A DNA stretch of 64,000 bases from Aliiroseovarius pelagivivens (GCF_900302485.1 NZ_OMOI01000001.1:992001-1056000), one strand, 5' to 3'; positions 1-8,710 are shown, counted from the stretch's first letter. Notes: generated by a model from the letters alone, not told the origin. A program made the numbers and translations.

Positions 1-1
1 C

Positions 2-601
2 ACGATGGGTCTGGCGTCAGAGTTCAGTCGCGATGGCGCGGTTTGGTTCGCTTGTATGGATTGGCGCCACATGGGGGAAATGCTGGTGGCTGGCAACGAT
101 GCATTCAGCAACCTTCTGAACTTGTGTGTCTGGGCCAAGACCAATGGCGGCATGGGATCTCTTTACCGCTCACAACACGAGCTGGTCTTTGTGTTCCGCA
201 AAGGCAAAGCGCGCCATCGCAACAACGTGCAGCTGGGCCATTATGGCCGCAACCGCACCAATATCTGGACCTATGCCGGGGTGAACACGTTCCGTGCGGG
301 CCGGATGGAAGAGCTGCATGCGCACCCGACCGCCAAACCGGTGACGATGGTCAAAGACGCGCTACTGGACGTCACCAGGCGTGGCGACATCGTGCTGGAT
401 CCGTTTCTTGGGGCGGGTGCCACGGTGATTGCCGCCGAACAATCTGGCCGGGTGGCACGCGGCCTGGAGATCGATCTGGCTTATGTCGATGTGATCCTGC
501 GCAGATGGCGCAAGGAGACTGGCGAAGATCCGGTGCGCATCGGTGATGGTATGTCGTTCAGCGCCCTCGAAGAGCAATGCGAGGCGCGAGGCGAGTCATG
601 A
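2..601 (+). CDS. DNA methyltransferase, C-terminal part (cut by window edge)
   Basis: This is the C-terminal 199 or so residues of a SAM-dependent DNA methyltransferase of the N6-adenine/N4-cytosine family. The frame is open to the left edge, so the start and any N-terminal ParB-like domain lie outside. The stretch HPTAKPV followed by DPFLGAGAT is the usual order of the late target-recognition region and the SAM-binding motif in beta-class enzymes, followed by GLEIDLAYVDVILRRW. The catalytic DPPY/NPPY-type motif is not in the visible part. Its stop overlaps the start of the DUF5681 gene as ATGA, and a terminase follows, so it is probably a phage-borne modification enzyme that protects the element or host DNA. 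Confidence 0.85.
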   Translation, partial: TMGLASEFSRDGAVWFACMDWRHMGEMLVAGNDAFSNLLNLCVWAKTNGGMGSLYRSQHELVFVFRKGKARHRNNVQLGHYGRNRTNIWTYAGVNTFRAGRMEELHAHPTAKPVTMVKDALLDVTRRGDIVLDPFLGAGATVIAAEQSGRVARGLEIDLAYVDVILRRWRKETGEDPVRIGDGMSFSALEEQCEARGES

Positions 602-1032
602 GGAAGAAAGACTATGAAATCGGGTTTGGAAAACCGCCGGAAATATCCCGGTTCAAAAAGGGCAAATCGGGCAATCCGAAGGGTCGCCCAAAGGGCTCGA
701 AGGACTTTGGCAGCGACCTGCGCGATGTTCTGAATGCCAAAGTCACCGTCAGTGAGAATGGCAAATCGCGTAAAGTGAGCAGTCAGAGGGCCACCCTGAT
801 GCGACTTCGTGAACAGGCGCTGAAGGGCAATGCCCGGGCGATTGACAGGATGCTTGATCTTGCGAAGGCGCAATCCTTTGAAGAGGGCTCTCGCGAGACA
901 GAGCGCCAGCTGAGCGCCACCGAAGACGGAATTCTGGAGCGCTACGCGGACTGCTTGATTGGCCAGACACAAAATGGAGAGCAGGACAGAGAAAACTCGG
1001 AGGTTGAGCAGGATGATGATGGGAGATCTTGA
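598..1032 (+). CDS. DUF5681-family protein, terminase-adjacent
   Basis: A basic 144-residue protein. Near the N-terminus it has SRFKKGKSGNPKGRPKGSKD, the signature of DUF5681. I chose the ATG at 598 because it overlaps the methyltransferase stop (ATGA). A second in-frame ATG lies 21 bases upstream. The C-terminal third is acidic. The family has no settled function, but it regularly sits directly before large terminase genes in alphaproteobacterial phage-type elements. A small-terminase or DNA-recognition role is plausible, but that is inference from position and charge. It overlaps the next gene by 20 bases, which implies co-translation. Confidence 0.8.
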   Translation: MRKKDYEIGFGKPPEISRFKKGKSGNPKGRPKGSKDFGSDLRDVLNAKVTVSENGKSRKVSSQRATLMRLREQALKGNARAIDRMLDLAKAQSFEEGSRETERQLSATEDGILERYADCLIGQTQNGEQDRENSEVEQDDDGRS

Positions 1033-2428
1033 CCGAGCCGAGATCCTGCGCGCCCTGTTGCGCAAGGATCTGTCGAGCTTCATTCAGCGCACGGTTGCCA
1101 CCGTCGATCCCGGCGCCAGTTATCAGCACAACTGGCATATCGATGCCATCGCTTATCAATTGGACCAGGTGGCGGCTGGGAAGATCAACCGTCTGATTAT
1201 CACCATTCCGCCGCGTTGCCTGAAGTCGATCTCGGCGTCGGTGGCGTTTCCGGCCTGGATGCTGGGGCACCGCCCCGACCTCAACATTCTGGCGGTGTCC
1301 TATGCGGATGGTCTTTCGGAAAAGCTGGCGCTAGACTGCCTGAAGGTGCTGGGCACCGGGTGGTACCGGGACGCGTTCCCCGCAACCCGGATCGCAAAAG
1401 GCCAGGGGGCCCGCGCCGACTTTGGCACCACAAGGGGCGGCGGGCGCTACTCGACCACAGTCGGCGGCACGCTGACCGGCCGGGGTGGTGACATCATCCT
1501 CATTGACGATCCGCACAAGCCCGAAGACGCAACGTCGGAAGTGAAACGCAACGCGGTCCTCAACTGGTATCGGTCCACCTTGTTGAGCCGACTGAATGAT
1601 TCGGCCAATTCCGCCATCATCCTGATCCAGCAGCGGGTGCATGAGGCCGATCTGGCAGGCGTCCTGCTGGAGCAGGGCGGTTGGCATCATCTTGACCTTC
1701 CGGCCATCGCCGAAGACCCGTGTGGGATTGATATTGGCTGGCGGGGTAGGGTGGTGCGGGAACCCGGCCACCTGCTGCATCCAGAGCGCCTGCCGCGCAC
1801 CCTTCTGGAGGAGCGCAAATCCGAACTTGGCTCCTATGTCTTTGCCGCCCAGTATCAACAGCGCCCGGCACCGCTGGGCGGTGGCCTGGTCAAATGGGAC
1901 TGGTTCCAGGCCTATGAGGCCGTCCCGAGCCAGCGTTCCGGTGACCGGATCGTTCAAAGCTGGGACACGGCCTCAAAGGCGGATCAAGCCAATGATTGGT
2001 CAGTCTGCACGACCTGGCTGGTGCGCGGAAAGACTGCCTGGTTGCTGGACGTAATGCGGGCCAAGCTCGAGTTTCCGCAACTGCGCCGTAGGATTGTAGC
2101 GCATGCAGGCACGTGGGAAGCCAAGCTGATACTGATCGAAGAGGCTGGCTCCGGTATCCAGCTGATCCAGGACCTCAAAGCGGACACTTTTCTGAGCATC
2201 AGGGGCATGATTCCGAAGGATGACAAGGCCACACGTCTGCTTTCGGTGTCACATCTGATCGAAGGCGGTCAGATCTCGGTGCCCGTTGAATCTCCGTGGC
2301 TGGCCGAATTCCAGCGCGAGATCACCCTGTTTCCAAACGGCAGACATGACGATCAGGTCGACAGTCTATCGCAGTTCCTCAAATGGCATGCAGAGCCGGT
2401 GGCTATGCCGAGTATACGGTTGTTGTAA
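1013..2428 (+). CDS. Phage terminase large subunit
   Basis: A 471-residue ATPase-nuclease of the kind that packages phage DNA into proheads. The Walker A-like segment is IPPRCLKS, replacing the commoner PPRHGKS; this variant fits the family. The Walker B segment is IILIDDPHKP. A GGTLTGRGGD motif lies between them. The C-terminal RNase H-like nuclease has SWDTASK and the terminal HDDQVDSL acidic pair. The start at 1013 has GGAGG nine bases upstream; ATGs at 974, 1016 and 1019 and a TTG at 959 are alternatives. It forms a module with the methyltransferase and DUF5681 genes. No portal, protease or capsid gene follows, so the packaging module is an isolated fragment here. Confidence 0.9.
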   Translation: MMMGDLDRAEILRALLRKDLSSFIQRTVATVDPGASYQHNWHIDAIAYQLDQVAAGKINRLIITIPPRCLKSISASVAFPAWMLGHRPDLNILAVSYADGLSEKLALDCLKVLGTGWYRDAFPATRIAKGQGARADFGTTRGGGRYSTTVGGTLTGRGGDIILIDDPHKPEDATSEVKRNAVLNWYRSTLLSRLNDSANSAIILIQQRVHEADLAGVLLEQGGWHHLDLPAIAEDPCGIDIGWRGRVVREPGHLLHPERLPRTLLEERKSELGSYVFAAQYQQRPAPLGGGLVKWDWFQAYEAVPSQRSGDRIVQSWDTASKADQANDWSVCTTWLVRGKTAWLLDVMRAKLEFPQLRRRIVAHAGTWEAKLILIEEAGSGIQLIQDLKADTFLSIRGMIPKDDKATRLLSVSHLIEGGQISVPVESPWLAEFQREITLFPNGRHDDQVDSLSQFLKWHAEPVAMPSIRLL

Positions 2429-2731
2429 CTTTGCTAGGCACCGGCCCTTCGCGGCGCTCTGATCAAATGCCTTGTTTGCGGAAAAAAACGAGCCCCCCCC
2501 AATCGCCGCAGACGCTGCTATCGGCCCAAAGCGACCTTTGGTGGTGTTCGGCCGCGCCGCAGTGCAGCTTCGCCAGACCGGCCATTCATCGGCTGCGCAG
2601 CATTTTCAAAAGCCGAGTGACTGCTGAGCGGGACATAGCCGACATTGGAAATCTGCTATCCATGGTTTGATCGGCAAGATAGGATCTGCCATTCCAACAA
2701 TAAACTTGAAGGGGCCAAGCCAAGCTTGCCA
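2429..2731. other. Intergenic stretch with degenerate repeat-like sequence
   Basis: About 300 bases between terminase and the GFA gene with no credible gene. It contains a C-run (cccccccc near 2493) and, around 2509-2648, sequence that in reverse complement resembles 23217-23320 at the other end of the accessory region (shared core TGTCCCGC and GCAGC-GA-ATG-CCG). The 3' end of the minus-strand GFA gene lies at its right border. Confidence 0.4.
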
Positions 2732-3301
2732 CTAGACACAGCCCCCCAATCGGACCGCAGTAGTTTCACTTCGCATGTCATGGGATGTGATAATATCGGC
2801 ATAACGCCTGATGCTATCAGGCGGCCAGGCCTTCCTTGGATCGTAGAACTGGTCGAACTGCGGTGTTTGTTCGGAAAGGATCACGTGAGGCTGTTTGGCT
2901 GAGGTGTGGATGTGCACATCAGGCGGCATCCTTGCAGGATCGTTCAACGTCCCGGCACGAATGAAAAGCACGTGATTTCCGATCTTTGGCAGAGCGTGAT
3001 ATTTGCTCCAGACCGCGACACCGCAACGGTTACAGCGCGTGATCGTCTGCCCGGCGCCGCTGGGTGTCGTGACACGCATGTCACGTACCGATCCCGACAA
3101 GATTTTGACCCGGTTTTCCTCGATCAGCGCGTTAACAGCATAGGCCGCGCCAGTTTGTTTTTGGCATAATGTGCAATGGCAACCATGCACGATCAAAGGC
3201 CGCAAAGACAGGCGATACCTGACATGGCTGCAGGTACATCCACCCTCAATGGATTCACCTACCTGCATTCCAGGTGCATTTTCACTGGGTAGAATGTTCA
3301 T
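2732..3301 (-). CDS. GFA-family (CENP-V/GFA domain) zinc protein
   Basis: A 189-residue protein of the glutathione-dependent formaldehyde-activating enzyme family. Zinc-binding cysteine pairs are visible: GGCTCSHVRY, HCTLCQKQTG and RCNRCGVAVW. The family includes the Gfa enzyme, which speeds the condensation of formaldehyde with glutathione, but most members are uncharacterised and sequence alone does not fix the substrate. Its start overlaps the stop of the upstream methyltransferase gene by four bases (ATGA on the minus strand), so the two are co-translated. The N-terminal 20 residues before the domain look unstructured. The family call is firm and the reaction is not. Confidence 0.85.
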   Translation of the reverse strand: MNILPSENAPGMQVGESIEGGCTCSHVRYRLSLRPLIVHGCHCTLCQKQTGAAYAVNALIEENRVKILSGSVRDMRVTTPSGAGQTITRCNRCGVAVWSKYHALPKIGNHVLFIRAGTLNDPARMPPDVHIHTSAKQPHVILSEQTPQFDQFYDPRKAWPPDSIRRYADIITSHDMRSETTAVRLGGCV

Positions 3302-4215
3302 GGCGCGTCCTTCCCCAGTTGTTGCGGTGACGTTGCATTAATCATCCATGAAGCGCTTTTCATCCAGATGCCGTCTTTGTCGCAGTCGGCCGACAAAAAC
3401 ATGTCGCGGAGGTCGGCCTCTATCACCTCGCGCTTGCGTTCCGCTTCATCGCCAGCTGTGCGGAAGATTTCGCCGGCCGGACCAACTGCCAGTTGAAAGG
3501 CAATGGCCTCGTCAATGGTTCGCCCGACCAGGACCTGCGCGTCAATCTTCTCAAACGAGATGTCGACAAACCCTGCAGCTGTCATCTGGGTATGGACAAG
3601 CTTAGGTTCGGCCATGGAAAATGGGCCTGGCCCGCAGCTCGGTGCATCTGCGTCAGGTTGCGGAAGATGGTCGAGAAGAATTGATCGGGCCGCTGCCAAC
3701 CACGGGTTTTCCTCGCGCTCGCGCCATACGATATGCGTCAACCGCCCGCCGGGGCGTAACGCATTTTTCAGGTTCCGCAGCCCATTGACTGGGTTCGTGA
3801 AAAACATGGTGCCAAAACGGGCGAACACCATGTCGAACGCTTCCTTGGGCAGGTCTGCCTCGGCATCCGCGACCTGAAAATCTACATTGCGCACACCCGA
3901 ATGATACTGTTCGGATCGCGCCAGGTGTAGAAAATCCGGACAGCAATCAATGCCGGTCACATGCCCTTCTGACCCAACCCTCGTTGCCAGATTCAAGGTC
4001 GAGTCTCCGAACCCGCAACCGACGTCGAGGATGCGCTCTCCCTTGCGGATATCTAGCTGCGGGAAAATCTGCTCGCTGTGGCGTGACAGGCCGCCCTCCA
4101 GAATATGCCTGTAGGCGATAAATTTCGGAGCTAGAACATCGTTCCAGAAACTCACGATTGGCGAAACCGGGCCCAAAGGCGCCGAAAACGCGGGATTTCG
4201 TTCATATTTGGTCAT
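3298..4215 (-). CDS. Class I SAM-dependent methyltransferase
   Basis: A 305-residue methyltransferase. The SAM-binding glycine-rich loop is ILDVGCGFGDST at about residues 62-73, followed by GIDCCPDFLHLAR and QVADAEADLP, the usual motif II and III positions. LRNLKNALRPGGRL is the post-motif segment of the UbiE/COQ5-like fold. The substrate is not evident; the layout resembles small-molecule C- or O-methyltransferases. It is the first gene of a two-gene minus-strand unit with the GFA protein. A further minus-strand gene, the mddA-like membrane methyltransferase, starts upstream and could share the transcript across about 120 bases. Confidence 0.85.
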   Translation of the reverse strand: MTKYERNPAFSAPLGPVSPIVSFWNDVLAPKFIAYRHILEGGLSRHSEQIFPQLDIRKGERILDVGCGFGDSTLNLATRVGSEGHVTGIDCCPDFLHLARSEQYHSGVRNVDFQVADAEADLPKEAFDMVFARFGTMFFTNPVNGLRNLKNALRPGGRLTHIVWREREENPWLAAARSILLDHLPQPDADAPSCGPGPFSMAEPKLVHTQMTAAGFVDISFEKIDAQVLVGRTIDEAIAFQLAVGPAGEIFRTAGDEAERKREVIEADLRDMFLSADCDKDGIWMKSASWMINATSPQQLGKDAP

Positions 4216-4336
4216 TGGACTTCTCCCTTAAAAGGCTGGGCCACGCATTCACGCGAGGCCTGTTGCTCGGGTTCAAACGGTTTGCGTTTTGCTCCAGCTA
4301 TAGTGTGGGGTCCGTTCGCCGCGCAGAAAGCGAAGA

Positions 4337-5089
4337 TCAGGCGACTCGTTTTCCGCGCAACATAAGGCGCATCGGATTAGGCAACAGCATCGGTACCCGA
4401 GCCTGATAGCTCTGATAGGTTTTTCCAAACTCACGAACCAACGCACGTTCTTCGAAGTAGAGGCCGATCAAGACGTACCCAGTCATTGACAGTGCTAAGA
4501 AGAGGTGCCCGGCGGTCATAGTGGGTGTTGCAAAGAACACGAGGATCACACCTAGCTGCATCGGATGACGCACGATTTTGTAGAGCATTGGTGTTTTGAA
4601 CGTTGGATTGGGCATCGGCTTTTGTAGATTCGCGGACCAGATTTGCCGCAAGCCAAAAAGCTCGAAATGGTCGATCAGGAAGGTCGACACCAGCACCATA
4701 ACCAGCCCAATCACAAAGACTGCATATGCTACAAGAGCCAAAGGTCCGTCGACCGACCAGATCTCAGCTGGCATCGGTTTCCAGAAGGCCATGAGAAGCG
4801 AAAGAAAGGTCGCGGCCTGAAGCACATAGGTGCTGCGTTCGGCTTCGACCGGAACGAGTTGCGTCCACCAGTCTTTGAACCACTGCCGTGCCATCAAACT
4901 GTGAAAAAATCCAAACAGGAAAATCAGCGCGAAATTCGTCGCGATCGCGATCAGCGTGCTTGCCGGTGCGCCATCATTAATCGCCTTTGGCACGACAAGG
5001 TCGAGCAGGAAGCCCGCCATGTACAGGAAGGAAGCGTTGAAAAACGCATAGCACAAAAGGCCATATGCAATCAGTCCAGGGCGTTTCAT
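4337..5089 (-). CDS. mddA: Probable methanethiol S-methyltransferase (MddA-like), membrane protein
   Basis: A 250-residue integral membrane protein with about five or six hydrophobic segments. The C-terminal part has YKIVRHPMQLGVILVFF and YFEERALVREFG-YQ-Y, the signature of the NnrU/isoprenylcysteine methyltransferase-like fold. This length and the C-terminal VPMLLPNP match the MddA group, which methylates methanethiol with SAM to give dimethyl sulfide. I chose the ATG at 5089 because GGAGA precedes it; the frame extends upstream but without a good ribosome site. It is divergent from the first HxlR gene, with a perfect palindrome between them at 5194-5212. Another NnrU-like methyltransferase role is possible, so the symbol is tentative. 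Confidence 0.65.
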   Translation of the reverse strand: MKRPGLIAYGLLCYAFFNASFLYMAGFLLDLVVPKAINDGAPASTLIAIATNFALIFLFGFFHSLMARQWFKDWWTQLVPVEAERSTYVLQAATFLSLLMAFWKPMPAEIWSVDGPLALVAYAVFVIGLVMVLVSTFLIDHFELFGLRQIWSANLQKPMPNPTFKTPMLYKIVRHPMQLGVILVFFATPTMTAGHLFLALSMTGYVLIGLYFEERALVREFGKTYQSYQARVPMLLPNPMRLMLRGKRVA

Positions 5090-5193
5090 TTGAAGTCTCC
5101 ATTCAAGGGTCGACCTAGCGGCGACCGTGTTTGCGATAAGATTCAAAATGCCCGGCGAGAAGAATTCGAGATACTTCGCGATGCGTAGCAATG

Positions 5194-5212
5194 AACTACG
5201 AATTGCGTAGTT
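5194..5212. promoter_or_regulatory. Palindrome, likely HxlR operator between mddA-like and HxlR-1
   Basis: AACTACGAATTGCGTAGTT is a perfect 7-base inverted repeat with a 5-base spacer. It lies 39 bases before the HxlR-1 start and about 105 bases before the divergent mddA-like start. The core CTAC-N7-GTAG recurs at 10890-10906 beside the second HxlR gene, which supports a shared operator. Confidence 0.6.
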
Positions 5213-5250
5213 AGGAGGTATTTACTAACATTTGTCCTAGGAGGTGCGGG

Positions 5251-5940
5251 ATGAAGAAGTACGGTCAGTTCTGTCCGATCGCAAAGGCAACCGAGATTCT
5301 GGGGGATTCTTGGTCCATACTGATCGTGCGTGAACTGCTGCTGGGATCCAGCCGGTTTTCCAGCCTTCAGAAAGGGCTTCCGCGCATCTCGCCGACTGTT
5401 CTAAACACCCGCCTAAAAGACCTTGAGGCAAGTGGGATCCTCATCAAACGACCCATCAGCGGGCAACGTGGCCACGATTATAGGCTAACTGCGGCGGGAA
5501 AAGAATTGTCTTCAGTTGTGGATGCCCTGGCCGTCTGGGGCATGCGTTGGGCGCGTGACGAAATGGATGATGATGATTGGGATGTGACCTTCCTGATGTT
5601 TGATGTCCAAAGAAATATCGTACTGGATGAACTGCCTGATGGTGAGACGGTCATCTGCTTCCAATATCCCGACTTGGATGAGTTTGGGACATGGTGGCTG
5701 GTTTGCACCAAAAATGATATCGACCTGTGCTATCAGGATCCCGGTAAGGACGTGAACGCTTATGTTACCGCCCAATCCCGCCTGATGACGGAAGTATGGA
5801 TGGGCGATGTGTCACTTTCTGCTGCTCTAAAAGATGAACGGATAAAATTATTTGGGGAGAATGCTGTCTGCCGACGGTTTTCGAAGTGGTTCCCCTTGTC
5901 CGAAGCCGCCGTGGTGCCGCGCCCAGAAGTGAGCCGCTGA
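5251..5940 (+). CDS. HxlR-family winged-helix regulator with C-terminal SCP2-like domain (HxlR-1)
   Basis: A 229-residue protein. Residues 1-100 form an HxlR/DUF24 winged helix: GQFCPIAKATEILGDSWSILIVREL, then RISPTVLNTRLKDLE and the wing around RPISGQRGHDYRLT. Residues 120-215 resemble the SCP2-like domain often attached to this group. A cysteine at residue 8 lies where YodB/HypR-type members carry their redox-sensing cysteine; a sensing role here is inference. AGGAGG precedes the ATG. It is divergent from the mddA-like gene, with a palindromic operator candidate between. It is clearly paralogous to the protein at 10202-10885, with the same cysteine, wing and C-terminal DPGKDV segment. Confidence 0.85.
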   Translation: MKKYGQFCPIAKATEILGDSWSILIVRELLLGSSRFSSLQKGLPRISPTVLNTRLKDLEASGILIKRPISGQRGHDYRLTAAGKELSSVVDALAVWGMRWARDEMDDDDWDVTFLMFDVQRNIVLDELPDGETVICFQYPDLDEFGTWWLVCTKNDIDLCYQDPGKDVNAYVTAQSRLMTEVWMGDVSLSAALKDERIKLFGENAVCRRFSKWFPLSEAAVVPRPEVSR

Positions 5941-6138
5941 CCGAAATCGAAAGCGGGTTCATAACTTGCCGTAAGATCAGTGTTATGGAATGCCCAAGAG
6001 TGAATACTATGACCGTTCATGAGAGTTTTCAGTCATTCGTGAGCTGCGCGACATCGGTAACTCTGGGCTCTTTCCGGCCATTCGCCGCGAAATTCACGAA
6101 TGTCCGGAATGGGCCGTCCGCGAAGACGGCCCGCGCCT
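5941..6138. other. Intergenic region between convergent HxlR-1 and integrase genes
   Basis: About 200 bases with no gene. A segment around 6028-6118 loosely resembles the degenerate repeat seen at 2509-2648 (CATTC, GCTGCGC and related blocks). No clear T-tracted terminator is visible, although both flanking genes end here. Confidence 0.3.
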
Positions 6139-6771
6139 TCAGATTTCTACCGCCTCAGCGATCGTCAAAGCGTCTTCCAGCTCGACACCAAGATATCGGA
6201 CTGTGCTGTCCATCTTGGTGTGTCCGAGCAGGAGCTGAACAGCACGCAGGTTGCCGGTCTTCCGGTAGATCTGTGCAACCTTCGTCCGCCGCATGGAATG
6301 GGTTCCATACGCGCTCGGCTCCAGTCCGATCGATTTCACCCAGTCTCGGACCAGGTGCGCGTATTGCCGTGTCGAAATATGAAGCCGTTCGTGGAATCGC
6401 CCCGGCCAGAGGAATTCGGAACCGATCATTAGCGGTTCCTCCATCCACCTCAAAAGAGATTTCCGCGTACCTTCGGTAATCTCAAAACGGACAGGTTTTT
6501 GTGTCTTGCTCTGAATGATCGAGGCCCGCTCTTTAACCTGCCCTGCGGCGAAGACATCAGCCACCATCAGTTTGACCAGATCACATCCCCGAAGTTTGCT
6601 GTCGATGGCGAGATTGAACAGGGCAAGGTCGCGATGATTTTCAGCGATTTCCAATCGCACGCGGATTGCCCAGACCTGCTTGGGCAACAGCGGGCGTTTC
6701 TGCCCGACAATGCGGCCTTTGTTCCAGGCAGGGCGACATGCTCGAATGGCAGGTAAGTTGGGTGTTTGCAT
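6139..6771 (-). CDS. Compact tyrosine recombinase/integrase
   Basis: A 210-residue tyrosine recombinase. The catalytic set is visible: first Arg in SKLRGCDLVKL, HSMRRTK for the HxxR box, LLGHTKMDST for the second His, and RYLGV for the nucleophile Tyr near residue 198. The catalytic core is complete, but only a short N-terminal arm replaces the usual core-binding domain. The start at 6771 is supported by GGAGG eight bases upstream. It stands alone with no excisionase or phage gene beside it. It may mark the edge of a separate insertion within the accessory region or be a stand-alone recombinase of the short family common in alphaproteobacteria. Confidence 0.88.
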   Translation of the reverse strand: MQTPNLPAIRACRPAWNKGRIVGQKRPLLPKQVWAIRVRLEIAENHRDLALFNLAIDSKLRGCDLVKLMVADVFAAGQVKERASIIQSKTQKPVRFEITEGTRKSLLRWMEEPLMIGSEFLWPGRFHERLHISTRQYAHLVRDWVKSIGLEPSAYGTHSMRRTKVAQIYRKTGNLRAVQLLLGHTKMDSTVRYLGVELEDALTIAEAVEI

Positions 6772-6902
6772 GGTTGATCCTCCGATCCGCCACTCCCTCC
6801 CACGGCGACAACCCGACGTTGACCCGGCCACCATATCACAGGATGCCGCACCGCCTCTGAGGGCGGCTAAGAGCCCGAAGCTGGAAACGAATTCTTGTAA
6901 AT

Positions 6903-7571
6903 TTATCTACGTGCCAGTGATAGCAAAGCATTAATGTGAATAGCGAGGGCATCAATGGTCTTATAGCCTGGGGATTGTCCGTCGAAGGCAAGCGCAAGGT
7001 CCGTTCCGGCAAGCAATATCGCCTCGGCCTTTTGCTCGGCTACCATATCCGCCCCTGCATTAAGAAACTTCTGGCGGGTCAGTTCGGAGCAAACGCCGGA
7101 GGTTGCCATTTCCAAGTAGTCTCTTCCCAACTCCTCTGGGTTAGATTTAGGGACTACACAGTTAGTGTTTCGCAATTGTCCGAATAAACGGGAAGACAGA
7201 ACAGGCGGGCTGCCCAGCAAGCCGACAATACTAATCCCTTGATCCTCGCAATAGCGGTCTATTGCTTCGATTGCGCTAAGCAATGGCAAGGGAGATTGTG
7301 ACAGCGTTTCATTGAAACAGAAATGCCCAGTGAGCGCAGTGATCGCCGCCACATCGCATCCCGCTGCCTTCAATTGTCGAAGATGCTTCACAAAAACGGC
7401 AGCCTGAGCTTCACGGTTATCGGAACCAGCGTTGGATATCAAAGTGGTAACATCTGCGTGCACAATAGTCAGTTCCAGGGGTAGTCCCGCTTTCCTAAAC
7501 TCAAAAACCAGATTGTTGTAATAGGCAATTGTTGCGGCAGGACCAATCCCGCCAATCAGGCCAATATGCAT
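6903..7571 (-). CDS. Aspartate/glutamate racemase-family protein lacking catalytic cysteines
   Basis: A 222-residue protein of the Asp/Glu racemase superfamily. The N-terminal GLIGGIGPAATIAYYNNL matches the aspartate racemase phosphate/carboxylate loop. The two catalytic cysteines of the family sit in CNTAH-like and GCTE-like motifs. Here the corresponding segments read ITALTGHF and LLAGTDLAL, so both cysteines are replaced (Ala and Gly). The protein therefore cannot use the two-cysteine racemase mechanism; it may have another lyase or isomerase activity or only bind a ligand. It is the only gene of its minus-strand unit, and no SD is obvious before the ATG at 7571. Confidence 0.8.
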   Translation of the reverse strand: MHIGLIGGIGPAATIAYYNNLVFEFRKAGLPLELTIVHADVTTLISNAGSDNREAQAAVFVKHLRQLKAAGCDVAAITALTGHFCFNETLSQSPLPLLSAIEAIDRYCEDQGISIVGLLGSPPVLSSRLFGQLRNTNCVVPKSNPEELGRDYLEMATSGVCSELTRQKFLNAGADMVAEQKAEAILLAGTDLALAFDGQSPGYKTIDALAIHINALLSLARR

Positions 7572-8094
7572 GCTGAACTTGCCCCTTTGTCATCACAATA
7601 CATACGCATCGATTGTCACGAAAGTTGTGCGCGCTAGAATATTCGTTGTCCCTAGCAGCATACATTAATGTGGAATGTTCCCAAATCCCTGAATCCAACT
7701 GTAATTTAGCCGAAGTTTGGCCGGGAAAATTTGACAGGGTGCTTCTACCTTCCTGTGGGTGACTTGCCGGATGGTCGCGCCCAGTTACTTTCAATTGTGT
7801 AGTGGATTGCTTTCGATCGTGCAGTATATCGGTGGCCATTGGTTCACTAGACAGCTGTGTATGGCGCTGAAATCAGTCAGCTCAATACAGATCAGATAGG
7901 ACCACACAACGACACCAAGGCAAATCGCGCTCCCTTTTGGAGTGGCACGAATATTTGGCATTGATCGGCGCAAGCGGCGCTCTTGCCGAGGCGTCACTGG
8001 CCGCATCGGCGATCACATGTGTCGTTCACGAAGCGCAGGACGCACCTTTCGGGGCCTAAACCATTTCGCATTCGACAACCAAGGAGCCACCCAC
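7572..8094. promoter_or_regulatory. Divergent intergenic region between racemase-like and AhpD-like genes
   Basis: About 520 bases with no credible gene. It must hold the promoters of the racemase-like gene (leftward) and the AhpD-like/decarboxylase pair (rightward). At 7787-7803, ACTTTCAATTGTGTAGT matches 8 of 10 defined positions of the ACTAC-N7-GTAGT palindrome found at the two HxlR genes. It is a weak candidate site, about 290 bases before the next start codon. Confidence 0.35.
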
Positions 8095-8670
8095 ATGCCA
8101 TATGACAATGAAACAATGACCAACCTTGCACCCGAAGTGCGGAGCATATTCGACCAAACCATTGAGAAGAAGGGATTTGTTCCCAATGTCCTATCAATCT
8201 ATGGACCCCGCCCGGAATTGCTTGGTGGAATTGCGGCACTTTCAAGTAGCTTTGGAGCGGGCCAGCTTACGGACGCCGAGCGCGAGGTCGTATTTCTATC
8301 CACAAGCGTTGCCAACAAATGCCGGTATTGCGTCGCAGGGCATACCTATTATGGACTCAAAGCAGGTGTTGACGCAGAGGACGTGGACCGAATGCGGCGG
8401 GCGGAACCCATTTCCAACGCCAGATATGAGGCCTTGCGGATGTTCAGCCAAACCCTTGCCTTGAATCGGGGGCATTCTGCCAAGCACGTAGAGGAACAGT
8501 TTCAATCCGCCGGATACACACGGTCCCACACATTTGACGTCATCGTTGGCGTGGCCGCGAAAACCCTATCTAACATGACCGCGAGCTTGCATGACCTGCC
8601 GCTTGATGAAGCGTTCGAGCCTTACGTCTGGAGCCCTGAGCAAGCGGCACTACAAGTACCTATTGGCTAA
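8095..8670 (+). CDS. Carboxymuconolactone decarboxylase/AhpD-like protein 1
   Basis: A 191-residue all-helical protein of the AhpD/CMD superfamily. The segment EREVVFLSTSVANKCRYCVAGH carries the AhpD pattern of a CxxC dithiol with a His three residues later. Members with this motif act as thiol-dependent peroxidase or disulfide reductases; the N-terminal FVPNVLSIYG fits the same subgroup. The ATG at 8095 has AAGGAG nine bases upstream, so an upstream in-frame start at 7942 is unlikely. The PLP decarboxylase gene follows 40 bases later on the same strand. A close paralogue is at 11030-11599. The physiological substrate is unknown. Confidence 0.85.
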   Translation: MPYDNETMTNLAPEVRSIFDQTIEKKGFVPNVLSIYGPRPELLGGIAALSSSFGAGQLTDAEREVVFLSTSVANKCRYCVAGHTYYGLKAGVDAEDVDRMRRAEPISNARYEALRMFSQTLALNRGHSAKHVEEQFQSAGYTRSHTFDVIVGVAAKTLSNMTASLHDLPLDEAFEPYVWSPEQAALQVPIG

Positions 8671-8710
8671 TCGACGACCACTGAGCGATCCATTCTATTC
8701 GGAGCCAACA

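Noticed and set aside
1..2428. Gene transfer agent or complete prophage
   Set aside because: Only methyltransferase, DUF5681 and terminase are present. No portal, protease, capsid, tail or lysis gene follows the terminase.
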